Below are positions 22,600 through 34,559 of a stretch of 64,000 bases of DNA, piece after piece (position 1 is the first letter of the stretch; each line of letters begins with the position of its first letter). The notes beneath the pieces were generated by a model. It had not been told where the DNA came from. It made no database searches and was given only the letters and a program-made list of their open reading frames with translations. Source of the stretch: Epiperipatus broadwayi. Taxonomy: Eukaryota; Onychophora; Udeonychophora; Euonychophora; Peripatidae. The DNA is taken from contig JAQFVV010006221.1 in NCBI GenBank assembly GCA_028023455.1, positions 4,808,011-4,872,010 of the forward strand, written 5' to 3'. The position numbers and the translations under genes are program-made.

Positions 22600-23200
22600 A
22601 CAGATTAAAAACAGCCACCATGTTTTTGTCACATGACCTAACCAAGGTTATAAAAGACTGATAAAAATATCAGTTAGTTTTGGCTTGCAGTTTTGTAAGA
22701 GTTAGCAGAAGAGCAAGCTGTAAAGTTGGCAAAATATTTTGTGAAGAGTTGGTAACTGTAGCAGAAAATGGCTATATTAAAGCTAGCTGCAAAGACGGCT
22801 AGAATAATTATCAGGAGAACTGCCATGAGAATTTAAGAATGCAAGGAAGTGGCTGCTCTACAGTTCACTGGAGGAGTTCAAAATTACATGGAGGAAAAAG
22901 GGTCAAGATTCTTTGTAATTCATAGCCTTAAAAGTGTTCTGGGGAAACAGCTTGCTGACCTGAAGCTTACAAAATTCAAGTATAAGTGGAACTGACTACA
23001 GAAGGGAGAAAGCCAACCACATCTGAATTATATACTTTTATCTGATGATGACAACAAACCTGAAATTATATTTTTCTGCTGGACCAAAAACCAAGCTTAC
23101 CAAGAGAAAGATTGAAGAAATTGGTATACTTATGCTGCTGTTTATCTATATACGCAGGGAACCACAGATAAACACGTCGCGTGTATATACAGTGAGTTGT
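22600..23200 (+). promoter_or_regulatory. Promoter-like, less AT-rich patch; possible solo LTR
   Basis: TATAAAAG at 22649-22656 is followed by TCAGTT (22670-22675) and about 500 bases of relatively G-rich sequence with no long ORF. An AATAAA lies far downstream (23920). The composition differs clearly from its surroundings. It could be an LTR promoter and leader or a non-coding exon. TG/CA ends and a 5 bp duplication were not found, so this is tentative. Confidence 0.3.
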
Positions 23201-24290
23201 ATTTTTTAAATATTCCTTATAAAAGACATTTTAATTTGGTAACTTAAAAGTAAAATTTGCTTGAGTCAAATATCTAACAGAGAGACGATTTGCTATATAT
23301 ATTTTGCAAAGAAATAATTTTCATATTCATTAAAAAAAGAATATATAATTTAAATGCAAGTATAATTTTGTGTGAATTAAAATCAAAAAAGCAAATCTTT
23401 TAAATTGGTCTAAAAACGCTGATAATTAATCAACAACTACTTGTCAAAAATTGACTATATTTTTTTTTAAGTAAAAAAAAAAAAAGAACTTATAAACTGG
23501 TACTAATTTTAAATTATATCTATATTTTGTTGATACACACATATATGTATGAAATTTATGCATATTTTCCAAAGAATTTAATAATGAAAATATAGTAGTA
23601 TTGCTGTTAAGTTAAAATATGATGTAAATGTCAGCGTGCGCACATATGCACACACATATGTGAAATTTAATTTTTTTTTTAATAATTATTTTATGTTGAT
23701 TGAAATGTTTTTATTGTATATTATTAAACGCACATCTGTGTATGGATCTATAAATGCATTTATAGGTGTTTATTAAGAAGTAATGCAATTAATGTAATAA
23801 CTTGAATTTTGTAGTAATCTTGTAAATCACGCTGTGATGACTTTTATTATTTGTATATTATTCAAAATCAGAAATGTTATCCTATAAAACCTTAAATATC
23901 ATTTATTTTTTTGTTATTAATAAACTTATATTTAATTGTTAAAATTGTTTCCATCATCTCTTGGTCACATACAGTAATAGAGCTTATGTTCTCTGAGCTA
24001 GATTCGTGCACGGGGTGAATATATAAATGAGGATGTGTACTTAGTGCTTTGGGGCATCCAGAGATGATCAATCATCATCCTGGTTGGTGCAAAAGAGAAT
24101 ACTCTTTAAAGCCCATGCACTATTTTATTTTATTTTAGTTTAGCCTTATTAGGAGTTAAGTTTATAGCTGGCCAATACAAGTGGCCTGAGCATTGATGAT
24201 GATCAGCATGTTTTAATGTCCCAGCATTATTGTTTAGATTTTCTAGGTATGTATTCTAATGGATGGGCACTAAACTGGTGCATCCAAGTT
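23201..24290. other. AT-rich spacer, no gene seen
   Basis: Homopolymer and CA/TA runs (23460-23480, 23640-23660). No coding match. Confidence 0.35.
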
Positions 24291-24299
24291 ATGCTTAAA

Positions 24300-24440
24300 T
24301 ACTTGCCCAAGGTGGCAATGGCTCAATAGTTAGCCTGGTCTACAGAAGACCCATTTCCAATCCAGTCACAAGGTTGACTGTTGATTTATATTTTTTATTG
24401 TTCAAATCCAGTCACAAGATTGACTGATTTTATACTGTTG
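24300..24440 (+). repeat. Possible tRNA-like SINE piece
   Basis: A box-A-like TGGCTCAATAGTTAGCC near 24319 precedes two related words, CCAATCCAGTCACAAG (24357) and TCAAATCCAGTCACAAG (24402), the second containing a good box-B-like GTTCAAATCC. No second copy was found elsewhere in the window. Confidence 0.3.
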
Positions 24441-24574
24441 TGGCTGGTCTCTCAATGTTCACAGAGATTTTCTAGTCTCATGCTCCTTTAAATATACTTA
24501 TATACGCTTTTATAAATATTTCATTGTAAATGGACTGGGAGTGATGATGATTTTCCATCACCCCAGGTTCAGTT

Positions 24575-24667
24575 CATTTTCCTATTTTTCCTAACCCCAC
24601 TCCATCCCGTTACAAATCATCACCCAATTTTCCTATTTTTCCTAACCCTAGCCCATCCCATTACAAT
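24575..24667. repeat. Short tandem duplication
   Basis: Two 46-base units sharing ATTTTCCTATTTTTCCTAA and CCATCCC, ending TTACAA, separated by about 16 bases. Confidence 0.75.
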
Positions 24668-24713
24668 ATATATAAGTGATTAATACAGTATTTTAATTAC
24701 GTATATATATATA

Positions 24714-24988
24714 TATTGAAATGACTAACTTTCCAAATTGCGATCAATATTAATGTACCAGGCTTTTTCTCAAACTGCTAGCACACATAAAATGACCATT
24801 GAGTATGTCATGTCAGATCGTATAGAGGTGATACATCTGACAAATGACATTTGTGGTTAAGCCAGAATAATCAGTTGCCAGACTTGTCCTCTGTATTAGA
24901 TTCAAATAAATAATGGGCATGTGTCGGCAGTTTAATAAAGTAGCTAATGAATTAATATTTGCAGCCTTTAGAAAGGGTCATTTCAATA
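24714..24988. mobile_element. TA-flanked MITE, mariner-like
   Basis: Inverted ends TTGAAATGAC (24716) and GTCATTTCAA (ending 24986) extend imperfectly for about 40 bases, sharing AATATTAAT inside, with TA on both outer sides. The 271 bp element has no ORF. TA flanks and short terminal repeats fit a Tc1/mariner-derived MITE. Confidence 0.6.
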
Positions 24989-24999
24989 TGTATATATAC

Positions 25000-25835
25000 A
25001 TACGTAAACATGCAACACATCAAATAAACCTTGTTTATCTAGCAATTTATAAGCACACATACGTGAAAAAAATCTGAAAACTCATGTTGAGAGATTTATT
25101 GATCTGAATTAAATATTTAATTAAATGAGTTTTATACTCAAAGTTATCTTTTACAAATATAAACTAATATGATCTGTTTACCTGTGTCCTTATATCTTAG
25201 GCACTAATAGATCAATTTTAATGTTATTTTTTTTTATACACATAACACGACTCTGAGGAATATTTTAGGAAAATTTATTTTATTACTTTACTCATGGAAA
25301 TAATGTCAGCGCTCAAAAACTGTCATGTCCCACACAGCATGTATACAGCATATTTTAATGCATGTGCCATATTTTTGACACAAATAACCAAGAGTGATTA
25401 TTCTTAAACTATATTAATTTATAACATATGCTTCCTAATTTGAATTTACTTATTTATTTTCTTTTTTTTCATCTTTGGAATAAAGAAATATGGTTCTTTT
25501 GCAACTTGAATTTTATTTCTTTTTTTTTCCCATTTTATTATTTTATTTTACCTGGAGGAAATAAATGTAGTTCTGCAATGTTTTAAAAAATGCCATTTTT
25601 AAGAAAGATTTCAAATGTTATTAATAGCATTGTAGAAATGAACCCTTTTAGGTTTAATTCTCAATTTGAACAAGAGAATACTGAATAAACTTCTTTGAAT
25701 TTTGTCCGCTACCCCCAAAATATGCTGATGTTACTTTTTAATTTCATTTGATTTGCAACTTAAATTTAAATTTTCTTTTCAATTAACTTTTTTTTGGAAT
25801 AAATTAGAACTCTGAAAATATAATATTTAACATTT
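25000..25835. other. AT-rich spacer, no gene seen
   Basis: Long T runs; no coding or repeat match. Confidence 0.35.
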
Positions 25836-25837
25836 AA

Positions 25838-25966
25838 AACAGGCAAAACTCACTATACGTATTGCCACACACAGCAAGCTAGAGTAATCAATGGATGCCA
25901 GAAGGCTTGTGCATAAAATCCCCATCTAGTGCCTACTCATCCAATATCCCCAGACTAGTTTCTGGC
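25838..25966. repeat. FB1 half copy (left arm)
   Basis: Shares AACAGGCAAAACTC, AGAGTAATCAATGGATGCCA, TTGTGCATAAAATC, CTAGTGCCTACTCATCC and CCAGACTAGTTTCTGG with other FB1 copies; it stops before the dyad centre. Confidence 0.75.
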
Positions 25967-26360
25967 ATAAGAGGTGGTGGTCATATGATTAATATTTAAC
26001 ATAGAAACAATTTTCTGTGTGAACAATTAACACATTATTCTTAATTCACACAATTTTATTATTAAACAATCAGTACATATATCTACAATTACAAAATTCA
26101 GAAAATAATATATAAATTTGAGGGATTTTTTTTCACAAATAATACAATTGTCAAGAAAAATTATGCTTGGGCTCAAATACAACCATGTTCTACAAAAAAA
26201 ACAGGAAAAAAATCTAGAATGTATTACAAATGTAAATTTACTCTTAACCTCTGGAATAGTTTATCAATGTAGTGTAATCAGTCTTACTTGTGCTCGCACT
26301 GATATAAGGTTTCAAAGAAGAAACACATAGCATTGCATATAAGGAGACAATATTCTACTA

Positions 26361-26824
26361 TAGGGGTGTCCAATCTGCAACCCAATGCAAAATTGTAAAC
26401 TTATTTAAAACATGAGATTTTTTTTTTTGTGATTATCTGTCACAATGTAATTAAAATAAATGTACGTATATTCTCGAATACAATATCAAATATCTAATTA
26501 GTTTTATTTCCCTCTTCTGCTTTTTTTAAAAAAACAAAACAGCAATAATGGTTTATTACTTAGATAAGTACATTTTCTTTATCAGTGATCATAAACTTGG
26601 AACCTGCTCGAGGATTTTACTATTCACTGAATGGATTGCTGCATAATTAGAATTATTATTCAAAGCCTTTTTTGCTTATCTATGTTGATGAATATCATAA
26701 AAATTAAGCAGGGAATTTTTTTTTTTATCAAGTTTCAGTAATACTTGTATATTTAATGTGTGACTCATGACAATTCTTCTTTGTCTAATGTGGCTCAGAG
26801 ATGCCAAAAGGTCAGACCCCACTG
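26361..26824. mobile_element. hAT-like non-autonomous element
   Basis: Ends TAGGGGTGTCCAATC (26361) and, inverted, CAGTGGGGTCTGACC (ending 26824) resemble hAT MITE termini, followed inward by the usual 'CAACCC' and 'GGCATCTCTGAGCCACAT' type words. No convincing 8 bp duplication is seen, and the interior has no transposase trace. A 78 bp interior piece recurs at 27957-28034. Confidence 0.55.
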
Positions 26825-27394
26825 CTTTAAAGGTATGGTAGGTTTATAATAAGAAGTGGTAAAATATGCATTGTTAAATTATTTTTAATCTAATAACAAC
26901 AATCATGGAAATATAATTTTAGCGACTATACTTTTGTATTGATGTTAAACTTTGCATAAAACAAATTTAAATGAAAGATTTATTTCAATAGTGGCCCCTT
27001 AAAATTGTCTTAACTCTTAAAAATATTGAACGATAATTTTTAAAGAACTTTTTCATTTATGTTTTTTATTTGTCAAACTAAAATAAATATTGTTATCAAA
27101 TGTAAATATAAAACGTCTGCAGATATCAATCACTATATTTTATAAAATCTCAATTTTTAAATAATCTGTACATATTGCTAAATATGTCAAATAAAGGGGA
27201 TTAGAAATCTTTTGATTTCTCTTCGAGGCTCTAAAAGAATTGCAGGAAAATTTATAATGCCCATTCCATACGTTCTTGCCATTGAAGCTGTTATTATCAT
27301 GTAATTATTCATATAATAAACAAACATATATGAGCTACTCATCATCATGCATCAACCAGCACAGCGAATTTACTAGCTTTTACAACTAAATTTA

Positions 27395-27665
27395 GGATCA
27401 ACATGGATGAGAGAACAAATTAGCATCATCAAGATCATTGAAAGAATTAAGAGACTGAAATGATGCTGAACTGCAGATGATAATAAATGGCAGCTGAAGT
27501 TTTAAACTTAATCTGAAAAGATTGTAAAATACCTAAAAGGAGACCACTCGTGAGATGTATGAATAAGGAAGCGATATGGAGAAGAGAGACTAGAGATCAC
27601 AGAAACTGGATTAAACTAAAATGATCTTGCAATGTATTGATAATGATTGAAAACGATACTGAAGA
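27395..27665 (+). mobile_element. Decayed 3' end of RTE LINE
   Basis: Words aligned to 4545-4830 of the RTE copy: GAGAACAAATTAG, ATTAAGAGACTGAAATG, GATGATAATAAATGGC, AGGAGACCACTCGTGAGATG, GATATGGAGAAGAGAGAC and a terminal TTGATAATGATTGA. Indels and stops throughout. No long frame. Confidence 0.7.
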
Positions 27666-27956
27666 TAATATTAATTCCAATAGTACATTTTTTTTTTTTC
27701 AAGTGTGGTTATATTTCAAAAGAATAATACAGAGAAAGTTTGTATTATAACACATTTTTAGTACAGGTTCAAAAGAACTGCCTACATGACAGCAGATATT
27801 TTGATTTCTTTGAAATATTTGAAGATTATTTTTTGTTAACCAATAGGATGTTTTTCATTTTTAAATCTCAGTATAAAGAAAGTTCTATATTACAGAAACT
27901 GATTCAATTATTACATAAGAAGCATTTATAAATAAGTCAAGCGTCTTTATCTCATT

Positions 27957-28034
27957 TAGAGATTTTTTTTGTGATTATCTGTCACAATGTAATTAAAATA
28001 AATGTATGTATATTCTCTAATACAATATCAAATA
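27957..28034. repeat. Partial duplicate of the hAT-like element at 26361
   Basis: GTGATTATCTGTCACAATG and the bases to 28034 match 26428-26493 almost exactly, 1.5 kb away in direct orientation. Confidence 0.8.
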
Positions 28035-28069
28035 GCACTCCTCGGAGAGGTGCTAGGATAGGTTCAGAC

Positions 28070-31000
28070 AATAACTTTTTTTTTAAAAAAAAAATCTCAT
28101 TCTGCCAAGGAGAAAAAAAGCAGTAAAGCATCAAGTAGATAGTTTCACTAACCCTTTGCTTTGAAGATAGAGGAATAATTAGGAATAAAATAGAGTGCCG
28201 AGTTTTGTATCAAGTAATCTATAAAAAGCTTTATTATTCACTGAATTTATTTAAGTTTTTAATATCATGGTCTTTAAAAAATATATTGTTTCATGTTTTA
28301 ATGTAAAAGTAATGTTATTTGTTTTATTTAAGAATAACTAAATTGCAATTAATCTATATTTTGTCTTTGTATACAAGTCTGTGCTAAAAATTCAACTTCC
28401 ATAAAAACAACAAATAAAAGAATAGGTTTGGAAATAATTTAATATTTATTTCTTTTGCTCAGAAAGTTATATGCTAACTGAGAGTAAACATTAATTAAGA
28501 GTTTAAAAAAATTGTAATGAGAATTAAAACATAAAATAATAATTGTGAAAAATTAATTTGAAATGCATGTTGTAATTTTAACATGTATCATTCATTTTTA
28601 CTTTATTTTAATATGATTACAGTTATATTTTGGAAGCCTTTTAAATAGATAACAAACATGCCCTACTTTTTTAGCAAAATGAAAAAAAGTTTGTTTCTTT
28701 TTAGTTGAAATTTAGTAATTAAAATCTATCAGTCAATATTTAAAAAAATTTTATGTTTCAAGTTAAAATATACACGTGTATTATTATTGGCAATAGGGGA
28801 GTTTTTTGGCCCAAGAATCAATTTACAAAAATGTTATAAGACTAGATTATTTTTGAAAGTTTTCATTATATTATAATACTGTTCATAATCAGGTTAAGTT
28901 TCTGATCAAAAATCCATATATTTTTTTAAATTTCAGTAACAACAGTTTGCCTGCTTTTGCTTTTAATAATGTAAATATGATAGCATATTTTACGATCTAA
29001 CTGGTGGTTTCTGGAGCTATGACAGTAACTATTACAATTGGATTGATTTCCCACATTAGATGGATAATATTACGCATTTCCATGTACACTAAACTCTCAG
29101 CATTACTACTGTTTCAAGTCTTATTTGTTCTCGTAGGTTCATTTGCTTGTTCTTTATAAGTATTTTAACCTAATGCTTGCGATATGTCATAATAATTGTG
29201 TAATGGTTTTTTTATAATCACGTAATGATTGGATGATTACATGAGCTAAGTGAGTGAATCAAAATATTGTACTCTCAAGTATTTTATATGGTGAATGATC
29301 CCTATATATAAAGGTGTCAAGTTATCTCAATGACTTACGTGAAAACGTAGGATAAAAAATACATGATCTACTGATATTATTAAAAACCTGACTTGAATAG
29401 TAGATAATTTATTTAAAGTAAATTTATTGAAGATCTTATATAAATCGAGTCTACGATAATGTTATTTGAATCGATGATTGGTGACTTAATTTTTTTTTTT
29501 TTATAATGCTTATTAATAAATTTCAGTTTTTTTTTGCTTCCTGAGTTTTTATAATGCATATTTAAATATGAGTAATAATTAAATAATTGAACAGCTTTAT
29601 TCCAAGTTTATAAGATATTAAGTACTGTAACACCCATAACTGGAATCAATCCAAGATCTTATGCTCCAGAATTTAGCAGTCTATCATTGTATTGAACCAC
29701 CCACTGCTGTATGAATAATGACGAGTGTATATATTTATAAACAGTAAAAAAAAATATATTTATCATTTTACTCAATATTTAGTCGTTGGATCTGTTTTAC
29801 ATACAATTTGATTTTTTTTTTTCTAAAAAAAAATATTTTACCGGTATAGGCATATGGATTATTTTTTTTGGTAGTATGATCAAATGATGGTGAAGACACA
29901 CATATGCATATGTCATGGAATGAATTGTCCTTCCAATTTTCCTTTATTTTGATGTCAGCTATGTTAAGACTAGGACAGTTGTACATAAGGTGATTTACTT
30001 ATGGCTTATCTTTCAAGTCACCAGTAATTGGTTGCAAACTTTGAATGGTTATATCAAATTGTTTTTTGCTTGAAAGTTTGTAGAGTAAATACAGCAAGTG
30101 ATAACTATTGATCATCAACAAAGATAATTTTCCATAGTTTGGTCTTATCTTAAAACATTTTATTCTAATATCTCAATTTTAGAGCTCTTTCATAATCTTT
30201 AGTAAGCCTTTATATCACTAAGATGTTTAATGTCCTAAACAAAAGGTAAGTAAAAATAAATGTATTTAAAATGAAATTCTTTAAGTGGAAATTAAGTAGG
30301 TATGCATGGAGACATTTTGTACATAAAAATATTAAGGGGTATAAATCAATGAGATAATAAAATGGATATATGTGATAATAACAATAAAGAAATATTAACA
30401 AAATTAATCTGATTATTGTATAAATATTTTAATATTTATTTTTAATATTTGCATAACATATAAACTTAACCATAGATTACTAATGAAGAGTCCATTAGTA
30501 TATTCCTGCTGTGTCTTAAACTGGTGATCAAATTTGGATGAAATCTGGAAATTTTTGCAAGTCCAAATATATTTAGGATTTTTCTTCCATAGCCATTCCA
30601 TAACTAAGATAGTTAACTCCAAATATTGGTTGGTCAATGGGTAATCTTAGTTATTATTAACTATTATTAATTAATGCTAAAATATGGAAAAAATTATAGG
30701 TGATTAGCCTGGTGAGTATTGTGTTCTACAATATTCTTTGCAAAAGGATGTTCAAAAGATCAGTCCTTCAAGTAGGTTATTTGAGGCTGTTTAATCTTTT
30801 AATTACATAACTATTCTCAATTATTAGTTCACATCTTTATCTATGAATTAATATAAATCATATAGCTTCAGGAATTTTGTAGTCAATTATTTTTTAATAT
30901 TAAACTGTTTATATATATATATAATCAATAAATTATCTACAAAACACATGCAGATGTATACATGAGCATGAACAAAATGACATAAATTTAAAAGGACTCC

Positions 31001-31340
31001 CTATGCAGCTATTACAAATATTTCAACAAAACAATTTTTTTTATTTATTATCTATATATCAATTATTTAATTATTTATATAACTATGTTTTTTTAGAATA
31101 TTATGCAACAAAACTATTAAAAATTATCCCTTCCCTTCTTAATCTTAAATAAGATATAGCTCGAATATAACAACTTATGGCATCAAATTTTGACAGTGAT
31201 GTAAATTATTAATTTAATATTATTATACTTATCTAATAATTAAATAATCTGGCATAAATTAAAACAAATTATTGATAAAGACAAAAGTCAGAAATCAGTC
31301 AGGATGGGATTTTAAATGCAGTAGTGAATGATAATCATTG
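28070..31340. other. AT-rich region, no gene seen
   Basis: Several short ORFs (29768, 30210, 30413, all minus) lack recognisable domains. A TATA-like word in TATATATAAAGGTGTC near 29303 is not otherwise supported. Confidence 0.4.
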
Positions 31341-31343
31341 ATT

Positions 31344-31875
31344 ACATGGAGAGTAAAAAGAGTTTAAATATAAATAGAAGTAAACAGAATATTGGATGTG
31401 ATTTAATTTACGATAATAGCAAGGAAAGTAGTTTACTGTTTAAGGCTTGAACAGGATCTTTAGCAACAAGGGAATAAATGGAAAAATTTGGGTGACTTAG
31501 TCTGCAAGTTGTGTAAGGAAGGCATGAAAAATATTAAGCATCTATTAATTGGATGTAAATGCCTGAAAGCAGAAAGGGTACAAATAAAGAAGTTGTGGAT
31601 GAATAAATATAAACAAAGTGATTACACAGAAGGTGGGTTCTTGGTTTTTATGCTGGATTTGGGAAAAGATAAGGAAGATTTAGATATAAAGGCCAATGAG
31701 TTGACAAAGATTATGTTGTGGAAATGGGATGAAGCAGGATAAAAAAGAATATGGGAAAAACTTAGGGCGGAGAATGGAAAGGGAAGATAAAGTGGCTAAC
31801 AAGTTTCTCTGGACATAGTGTCTAAGAGATTCCTGACTCCGTATAAGGGAAAGTCACAGTGCATCACATCACATG
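31344..31875 (+). mobile_element. 5'-truncated LINE-2 copy
   Basis: Begins ATGGAGAGTAAAA, as in the ORF of the 13.5 kb copy. An intact stretch at 31488-31742 keeps the Cys-x2-Cys-x7-His-x4-Cys knuckle (VCKLCKEGMKNIKHLLIGCK) and the LDIKANELTKIMLWKWDEAG tail. The 3' region repeats GAGATTCCTGACTCCGTAT and ends GCATCACATCACATG, identical in type to the other LINE-2 tails. A TGA near 31449 and an indel break the upstream part. Confidence 0.85.
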
Positions 31876-31944
31876 TCACTTACTTCTAAAAATACATTTT
31901 ATTTTATTTTTTTATTCAAACTTCTTAGCTAATTTTTTGAGACT

Positions 31945-32350
31945 ATAATTTAGTAATGAATAAGGTTTCACTAAACCACTTTCACTTAAGGTAGGGACTG
32001 GTTTCTATCCACTTTTAACAGCTTATGGAGGGATGTAATCATAAACATATGACCAACATGAAAAAAACTATGATCCCCAAGATGGACATTTCATGCTGAA
32101 CTAGCACTCATCAGTTGGCCCAGACCACAATTTCTTACACATATCTTTATCACTGTTCACTATATAGATAGCAAGTTACTACAGTTTAATTGATAAGTGT
32201 CAAATGTGCAGCCCTCACAACTTTTGACACAATCACTTAATGAAAACATACATCCTTGCAAAAGGTGTTAGAAGTGGATAGAAATCAGTTCCTACCTTGA
32301 GTGAGAGTGCTGTAGTGAAAATTATACTATAGATATATTATTCATTATTG
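31945..32350 (-). repeat. MITE-2, copy A
   Basis: Imperfect terminal inverted repeats of about 65 bases: TAGGGACTGGTTTCTATCCA near 31992 pairs with TGGATAGAAATCAGTTCCTA near 32276. Interior words (AAACATATGACCAACATG, GATCCCCAAGATG) recur inverted in copy B (50106-50690). No ORF. Confidence 0.75.
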
Positions 32351-33110
32351 AATAATCTCTAATCTAATGAATAACTAATAAAAAAATTATTAATATAATT
32401 TAGTGTTTGTATATGGGCAGAATATAAACTTAAGGCTTCACTACAAAATCGTTTTAATGAAATGCAACTAAATTGTACCAATCTGAATTATTTGTATTCA
32501 TACACAAATGAATGATTTATCAAACTGTCGGATTATAATAGATGTATTAACATATTAAATCATATTTCTTTCATCTTTATTTCTTTAATGTAAACAATAA
32601 AATCAGTAATGTCAATATGTGTTTTAATTACTTTTATTACCCCTATTTGCTATTCTCAGCATACTTTTATGTGTTAGTTTTTCTTTCTAAATATAGATCC
32701 ATATTTCACAACCATATTAAATGCATTTTAATTGATTTTTATTCAATTTTTTCGGTAATATTTGATTTATATGATACCAGATCTAAATAAATACTGTATA
32801 ATAAATTAATTCTTGAATTATATTTTCATTAATTGGAACAAAATTTATCTTCAAGCCGTCAAGCTGTTTTTCAAAATGACTACATTTAATTACAAAGTTC
32901 TTAATTTTAGTTAATCATGCAGATACAAAACAATCATATGATCTGAACATATATATAAATACACACAAATAGACAAGTAATAAAAATTGCTACATAATTT
33001 TTATTTAATATTAATGTCATTGTGCATTTAGCTCTTTTACATAAGAAACTGGAATAACTATATTTATGATGCTCATATTATTATTCTACCAGTGTTCTGT
33101 ATACATTATA
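32351..33110. other. AT-rich spacer
   Basis: No gene seen. 32640-32790 has a weak resemblance to LINE antisense sequence that I could not confirm. Confidence 0.3.
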
Positions 33111-33124
33111 CAAATTTTGTAGAT

Positions 33125-33154
33125 CTGATGAAGACTGCATGGTACAGTCGAAAC
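33125..33154 (+). ncRNA. Hammerhead-like core motif, second copy
   Basis: CTGATGA (33125-33131), an A, stem GACTG (33133-33137), a 7-base loop, stem CAGTC (33145-33149), then GAAAC (33150-33154). Preceded by TTGTAG and followed by an AATAAAAG-type tail, as at 5511-5538. CTGATGA is the canonical hammerhead core. Stems I and III are not evident. Confidence 0.5.
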
Positions 33155-33209
33155 TGTAATCAATAATAAAAGTTTTTTTGCTGAAAAGTGAAACATGTAA
33201 GATTTTTGA

Positions 33210-34320
33210 AATTCAATATTATATAGTCAGTAGTGAAAATACATCGATATTCCATATTGTGGGCATAAATCTGTGGAAATAAACTTACAAATATGGATAA
33301 CGAATGATACATATGCTTCCTCTCATTTTATATGTTCTTTATGCATTGTTAAAATTATAGAACAATTAAATTATTATAAGAATAAACATTGATATAGTGA
33401 TAAAAAGGTGAATTTATTTATCTTTTACAGTCGGCCATTCTGAACAAATTGGTTCAGTAATTTTAAACTACAAAAAATGAAAAAAAAAAAATCTTATTTT
33501 GATTAACTAAATGGGAATTTTAATTCAACCGATTATTATGGTGTTCGAACTTCATTGCCAACTGACAATAGGATAAATAAACAAAATGCAATAAAGTCAA
33601 AACAATTACAGTTAAGAAACTTCCATCCTCAAAGGGTTAACCTACTATTAACTCCTAATATGGTACCAAATAATACTGACATATGTAATAAATTGTTAAA
33701 TACTTAAAATTTATTTTTATTAATAGTGGAAAACGTATATAAGGGAGAAAAATAATTTCATTTAACAAAAATGTTTTTTTATAAAATATTACAAAATATT
33801 TCATAGTATCTTTTACAATAAGAGTAAACAAAAAATTTTAAAAAGCTAATATATATAATATATTTATACAGAATAGTTCACAATAAATTAATGATCATTA
33901 AAATAAATTTAACCGCACACTTAAGATTTAAACTGATTTTATATGTAAAACATCTGTTTCGATTAGGTGTTTTTTTTTTTGAAGCTCGTTATTTTTCATA
34001 AAAGAATTGTCCCAATTTATGAAAAGTACAATGTAACAATACCATTCTAACATTAGTTTTTAATCAGAAATACAAATATCATTGTTTACTCAAAAGATTT
34101 GAGTTTGTGATAGTGTATTTCAGCATCCATAATATAGTCTCTTACCATATTGAATAAAATTTGCTCCAAATTTACGATCAAAAAAACTTCATGACGGATA
34201 AATAAATAAAATTTGAAATGCACAGGTGTAATTTTAATAACAGGGATAGTAAAATTGTACTTACGTTTATTGACTAGCCATAATAAAAACAGTTTTTAAA
34301 ATATTAACAATTTACTGAAA
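33210..34320. other. AT-rich spacer, no gene seen
   Basis: No coding or repeat match recognised. Confidence 0.35.
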
Positions 34321-34329
34321 TACCATGCT

Positions 34330-34545
34330 CTTTCCGTTCAATAATATGGAGAAAAGCACGTGACTTTTGACGCACTTCGACCAATCAGCAAGAATAGAGA
34401 GAAAATCTGGCTCTAGCAGACATTGTCTTAATCAGCTTGCAAAAGATATTCCTTGTTAGAATATTCTTTCAAAAACTGTGATTGTTTACGATTTATTTTT
34501 TAAGCCTTTTCAAGTGAAAGATATCCATTAGGAATGTAAAAGTAA
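34330..34545 (+). promoter_or_regulatory. Promoter-like patch
   Basis: CACGTGAC (an E-box) near 34359 and GACCAATCAGC (a CCAAT box) near 34379 lie in a locally CpG-containing, less AT-rich patch. A possible donor AAA/GTAAGA lies at 34539-34547. No coding exon was recognised downstream, so a promoter or untranslated first exon is only a suggestion. Confidence 0.3.
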
Positions 34546-34559
34546 GATCGGAGGGGAAA

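Noticed and set aside
24600-24660. Telomere-like CCTAACCCTA words
   Set aside because: Only one unit per copy inside a 46 bp tandem duplication; not a telomeric array.
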